Positions 32,761 through 35,787 of a DNA stretch of 35,787 bases are shown here, in pieces. The position numbers and the translations under genes were made by a program. The stretch's first letter is position 1, and each line of letters begins with the position of its first letter. This DNA comes from a virus. The notes beneath the pieces were generated by a model. The model did no database searches and was not told the DNA's origin. It saw nothing but the letters and a program-made list of their open reading frames with translations. The stretch lies in IMG/VR virus record IMGVR_UViG_3300017967_000085, positions 1 to 35,787 of that record; one strand, 5' to 3'.

Positions 32761-33969
32761 ATGTCATCAAATCCAGTAGTTAACAATATAAGAATTATTC
32801 CTAGAGACAACGCTTTCCTAAATAGAAACACAGGCTCTAGTGGAGAAATCTATTTTAACAAAGAATTAAATTCTCTTAGACTATACAGTGGTCGACTTAC
32901 TGGTGGTTACGAGGTCCTTAGTGAAGCAAATTTATCAAAAATATTAGGCGATTTGCAAACGGCAGCAATTTCTTATACTGTTACTATGGGAGTCGACACT
33001 ATTGGTAGCGACCCAAACGGTAAATTTTATATAGACGGTGTAGAATCTCCAGATTTAACTTTTGTCAAAGGTTATACATATGTTTTTGATCAATCAGATT
33101 CATCAAACGCATCTTATAATAGTCTATCATGGCCAATTATGTTTGACACAGAATCTGGACATTACACAGACGGGGTTATATTTGTTTTAGATGAAATACC
33201 TGTTACTATGTCTTATTATGTAGAAAGATTTGCTTTTGCAAATACAAGAAAAGTTTACATAACAGTAAGAAGCAATGCACCAGAAGCGATAACTTACGGA
33301 AGCTCACAAGGCGGAAATATTACTGTAGGAGTACCTGGCAGCGGCAGCGGAGGTTCTAATAGTTCTAGCATAGAAGTTTCGGATACTGCACCTAGTAGTC
33401 CTAGTCAAGGCAATATATGGTTTAATAGCGACAACGGTAGACTATATGTTTATGTTACTGATACAGATAGTAGTCAATGGATACAGCCTAGTGTGCCTGT
33501 GCCTAGCACATTTAGTAATGTTGCTATCACAGACAGTACACAGTTTAGTGCAGAAGGTTCTGATACACTTAGATTTGAAGATGGTCCGGGTATTGAAATT
33601 TCTTCAGACCCTATATCAAAAACAATTAGAATTAGTGCTTTATCTACAGGAGGAGGCGGTGGCGGAGTATCTTACGATCAAAGTTTAAATACAACTGATA
33701 GTGTAACATTTAGCAGTGTTAGTGCAACCAATTTTACAAACACTGGTGTAGGCTTACCAGAATTAGAAAGTGCTAGTTCGATAACATTAACAGCACCAGA
33801 CGGTGTAATTGTTGCCGGTGGCCAACTAAGATTACCTAGTCACGATGATGCATCAAGGGATGCTCTTATTGCAGCTAATGGTGATATGATTTATAATACA
33901 GATGATAATAAAATACAAGCGTACATTAATGGAGCTTGGAGAAGAATAGACGATTCTGCAATTGTTTAA
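32761..33969 (+). CDS. Virion-type structural protein with a degenerate cupredoxin-like domain
   Basis: This 402-residue protein starts NNIRIIPRDNAFLNRNTGSS then EIYFNKELNSLRLYSG, an N-terminus I associate with marine myovirus structural proteins. Residues about 70-190 follow the layout of the cupredoxin-like domain in the first giant fibre (LTFVKGYTYVFDQSDSS; SWPIMFDTESG; NITV), but the ligand positions read Trp124, Gly180 and Gln183, with no Met. Residues 195-235 are a Ser/Gly linker followed by GNIWFNSDNGRLYVYV. The C-terminus has LRLPSHDDASRDALIAANGD then MIYNTDDNKIQAYINGAWRR, a fibre-end motif. It probably is a fibre or baseplate-associated protein. Confidence 0.78.
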   Translation: MSSNPVVNNIRIIPRDNAFLNRNTGSSGEIYFNKELNSLRLYSGRLTGGYEVLSEANLSKILGDLQTAAISYTVTMGVDTIGSDPNGKFYIDGVESPDLTFVKGYTYVFDQSDSSNASYNSLSWPIMFDTESGHYTDGVIFVLDEIPVTMSYYVERFAFANTRKVYITVRSNAPEAITYGSSQGGNITVGVPGSGSGGSNSSSIEVSDTAPSSPSQGNIWFNSDNGRLYVYVTDTDSSQWIQPSVPVPSTFSNVAITDSTQFSAEGSDTLRFEDGPGIEISSDPISKTIRISALSTGGGGGGVSYDQSLNTTDSVTFSSVSATNFTNTGVGLPELESASSITLTAPDGVIVAGGQLRLPSHDDASRDALIAANGDMIYNTDDNKIQAYINGAWRRIDDSAIV

Positions 33970-33978
33970 GGAAAACTT

Positions 33979-35523
33979 ATGACTGAAAAAGAATATGTAG
34001 TTGTAGTAAATGCAGGAGTAGATTTAGAAGCTTTTGATGCAGAGTTAGCAGCGTCAACTGGAGAAGGACCTATACCTAATCGTGCAGTTGACATTGCAAA
34101 TCCTCGAATAGGTTCAAAAAGGATGACTCATTGGATGCTTACAGACGCGGAAGCTAATACATTAATGTCTGATCCAAGAGTCTTAAGTGTAGAAATACCT
34201 GCAGATCAACGTACAGATATTTCTATAGGATTGCGAGCATTTCAAGGCGACGATTTTACAAAACCTAGTGGCTTAGATCCTAGTGTGGTTAATTGGGGAT
34301 TGCGCAGGTGTATAGAGAGTACAAATAATTACAGTAATAATAGTTCTGCAACAGGGCAGTACGAATATGCATTAGATGGAACAGGAGTTGACATTGTAAT
34401 ACAAGACAGCGGACTACAAGTTGATCATCCAGAATTTGCAGGCAGAGTGCAACAAATAGATTGGTATGCAGAAAGCGGATTACCAGGCACACAAAATGCT
34501 AATCATTATAGGGACTTAGACGGCCATGGAACGCATTGTGCAGGTATAGCAGCAGGTAAAACCTATGGCTGGGCAAAAAATGCTCATGTGTATAGTCAAA
34601 AATTAGCAGGGTTAGAAGGCTCTGGCGACAGTGGAACAGGAATTTCCATTACAGATGCATTTGATACTATTAGACTTTGGCATGCAGCAAAAACAAATGG
34701 CCGTCCTACTGTTGTTAATATGAGTTGGGGATATTCAAGCACTGTAAGTGGAAACCCTACAGGAGGAACTTACAGAGGTGTTCCGTGGGTATGGAATGTT
34801 GATTATAATAATGATACGTTTTTGTGGCAAGGCACAGGCATAGTGCCTGCTGTATTTGGACCTGCTAGAGTTTATCCAGCAAGAGTTGCATCTGTTGATG
34901 CTGAAATAGACGATATGGTTGCGGCAGGCATTCATGTTTTTATAGCAGCTGGAAATGATTTATACAAAGGGGACGATGTTGGAGGTTTAGATTATGACAA
35001 TAGTGTAATCTATGGCGGTACTACTTTGTATTACCATAGAGGAAGTAGTCCTCATTCAGACAATGCTATGTGTATTGGAAATATAGATTCTGCTGTACAA
35101 CTTGATGGTGGAATTTACAAAGATAAAACTGCAAATACAACTTCCAGAGGACCTAGGGTTGATATATTTGCTCCAGGAACAAATATAATTAGCACATTAA
35201 GTAATTCTTCTATATATTCTACCGGAGATTATCCTGATAACACTAGTTTTAATGTTGGTAATTTGAGCGGAACTAGTATGGCTTCGCCACAAGTAGCAGG
35301 TGTTTGCGCCCTTCATCTTCAAGTTAATCCTCAAATGACTCCTGCACAATTTAAAAGTAGGATCCAAAACGATAGTTACAATGTAATGTTTGAAACTGGT
35401 TTAGACAATGATTACAGTGTGTATCAATCTAGTTTAATGGGAGCTCCAAATAGAGTATTATATAGCAGATATGGAACACAACCTTTAGTACAAAAAAATA
35501 TAGTAACAAATGTAGGAACATAA
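33979..35523 (+). CDS. Subtilisin-like (S8) serine protease
   Basis: This 514-residue protein follows the structural gene by 9 bases, with AAGGAAAAC as ribosome site. The catalytic set is complete: Asp143 in VIQDSGLQVDHPEF, His183 in DGHGTHCAGIAAG, oxyanion Asn326 in FIAAGND, and Ser433 in LSGTSMASPQVAG. Residues 1-85 (EYVVVVNAGVDLEAFDAE to VLSVEIPADQR) resemble an inhibitor-type prodomain, which would be removed by self-cleavage. No signal peptide is seen, so it is not a secreted host-type subtilase; its neighbours are virion genes. It may sit on the virion and cut host surface proteins, or process phage structural proteins. This role is inferred. It differs from the usual T4 prohead protease family. 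Confidence 0.88.
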   Translation: MTEKEYVVVVNAGVDLEAFDAELAASTGEGPIPNRAVDIANPRIGSKRMTHWMLTDAEANTLMSDPRVLSVEIPADQRTDISIGLRAFQGDDFTKPSGLDPSVVNWGLRRCIESTNNYSNNSSATGQYEYALDGTGVDIVIQDSGLQVDHPEFAGRVQQIDWYAESGLPGTQNANHYRDLDGHGTHCAGIAAGKTYGWAKNAHVYSQKLAGLEGSGDSGTGISITDAFDTIRLWHAAKTNGRPTVVNMSWGYSSTVSGNPTGGTYRGVPWVWNVDYNNDTFLWQGTGIVPAVFGPARVYPARVASVDAEIDDMVAAGIHVFIAAGNDLYKGDDVGGLDYDNSVIYGGTTLYYHRGSSPHSDNAMCIGNIDSAVQLDGGIYKDKTANTTSRGPRVDIFAPGTNIISTLSNSSIYSTGDYPDNTSFNVGNLSGTSMASPQVAGVCALHLQVNPQMTPAQFKSRIQNDSYNVMFETGLDNDYSVYQSSLMGAPNRVLYSRYGTQPLVQKNIVTNVGT

Positions 35524-35524
35524 T

Positions 35525-35787
35525 ATGGCAATAAATTTTCCAAATACCCCAACAAATGGAGATACATTCACAAGTGGAGACACAACATGGCAGTATGACG
35601 GTACAGCCTGGAATGTTGTTATAGCAGGAAATCTTACACCTATAGATTATTTTAAAACATTTGTTACCGATGCCGGAACTATTGTTGCAGATACACCTGC
35701 AGACACAATAAATTTATTAGGTGGCTCTAATATTACAACAAGTGTTAGTGCTGGAAATCTTAATATTGCATTTACGGGCGATGTTGC
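35525..35787 (+). CDS. Start of a fibre-like protein, cut by the right edge
   Basis: The frame is open from ATG at 35525, one base after the protease stop, to the window end (87 codons seen). It begins MAINFPNTPTNGDTFTSG then WQYDGTAWNVV, a module common at the N-terminus of phage fibre and structural proteins. It is followed by NLTPIDYFKTFVTDAGTIVA then LLGGSNITTSVSAGNLNIAF, which is beta-rich with shaft-like features. No ribosome site is obvious, so it is probably translated by coupling to the protease gene. Confidence 0.7.
   Translation, partial: MAINFPNTPTNGDTFTSGDTTWQYDGTAWNVVIAGNLTPIDYFKTFVTDAGTIVADTPADTINLLGGSNITTSVSAGNLNIAFTGDV

Noticed and set aside
33979-35523. T4-type prohead protease
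   Set aside because: The catalytic motifs are those of subtilases, not of the phage prohead protease family.

Overview
The window looks like part of a tailed-phage genome of the marine T4-like (cyanophage/pelagiphage-type) myovirus group. It is AT-rich, all 25 supportable genes lie on the + strand, and genes are packed end to end with gaps of 0-50 bases or overlaps. The large proteins carry modules I associate with tail and fibre proteins of marine myoviruses: repeats ending in NLELRANGTG, the RPTAVSGQIRFN type of motif, and a GNFRxGxLF closing motif. There is no photosynthesis gene, tRNA, integrase or replication gene here, so the host (SAR11-like, cyanobacterium or other marine bacterium) cannot be fixed from this window.

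Region A (1-23885) is a tail-fibre/adhesin region. A fibre gene open at the left edge (2-3910) is followed by two small structural-type genes and then two giant paralogous genes of 1990 and 2685 codons (4645-10617 and 10665-18722). Both giants start with a ladder of short W/Y/C-rich modules, continue into a beta-helix interrupted by an alpha-helical insertion, then a six-Asp-box propeller, and end in the same C-terminus. Next come a small beta protein, a fibre with a self-cleaving S74 chaperone (19078-20025), and three adhesin-like genes (20028-23885) with a related N-terminal module and different distal parts (concanavalin-like, polyglycine plus kelch-like, kelch-like).

Region B (23929-25354) holds two overlapping genes of unknown function, the first with a long charged helical segment.

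Region C (25420-32732) is a tightly overlapped run of ten genes dominated by oxidative tailoring enzymes: a U32-like iron-sulfur protein fused to a methyltransferase, a flavin-dependent tryptophan-halogenase-type enzyme, three different 2OG-Fe(II) oxygenases, a paralogous pair of unknown proteins, a J-domain protein and two small unknowns. It is preceded by a perfect 10-bp inverted repeat whose right arm contains the first gene's Shine-Dalgarno sequence.

Region D (32761-35787) returns to virion-type genes: a structural protein with a decayed copper-fold domain, a complete subtilisin-like protease, and the start of another fibre-like gene cut by the right edge.

The most interesting reading (inference) is that the enzymes of region C, embedded between fibre genes, modify either the virion adhesins themselves or a host metabolite. 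No intergenic stretch exceeds about 65 bases.
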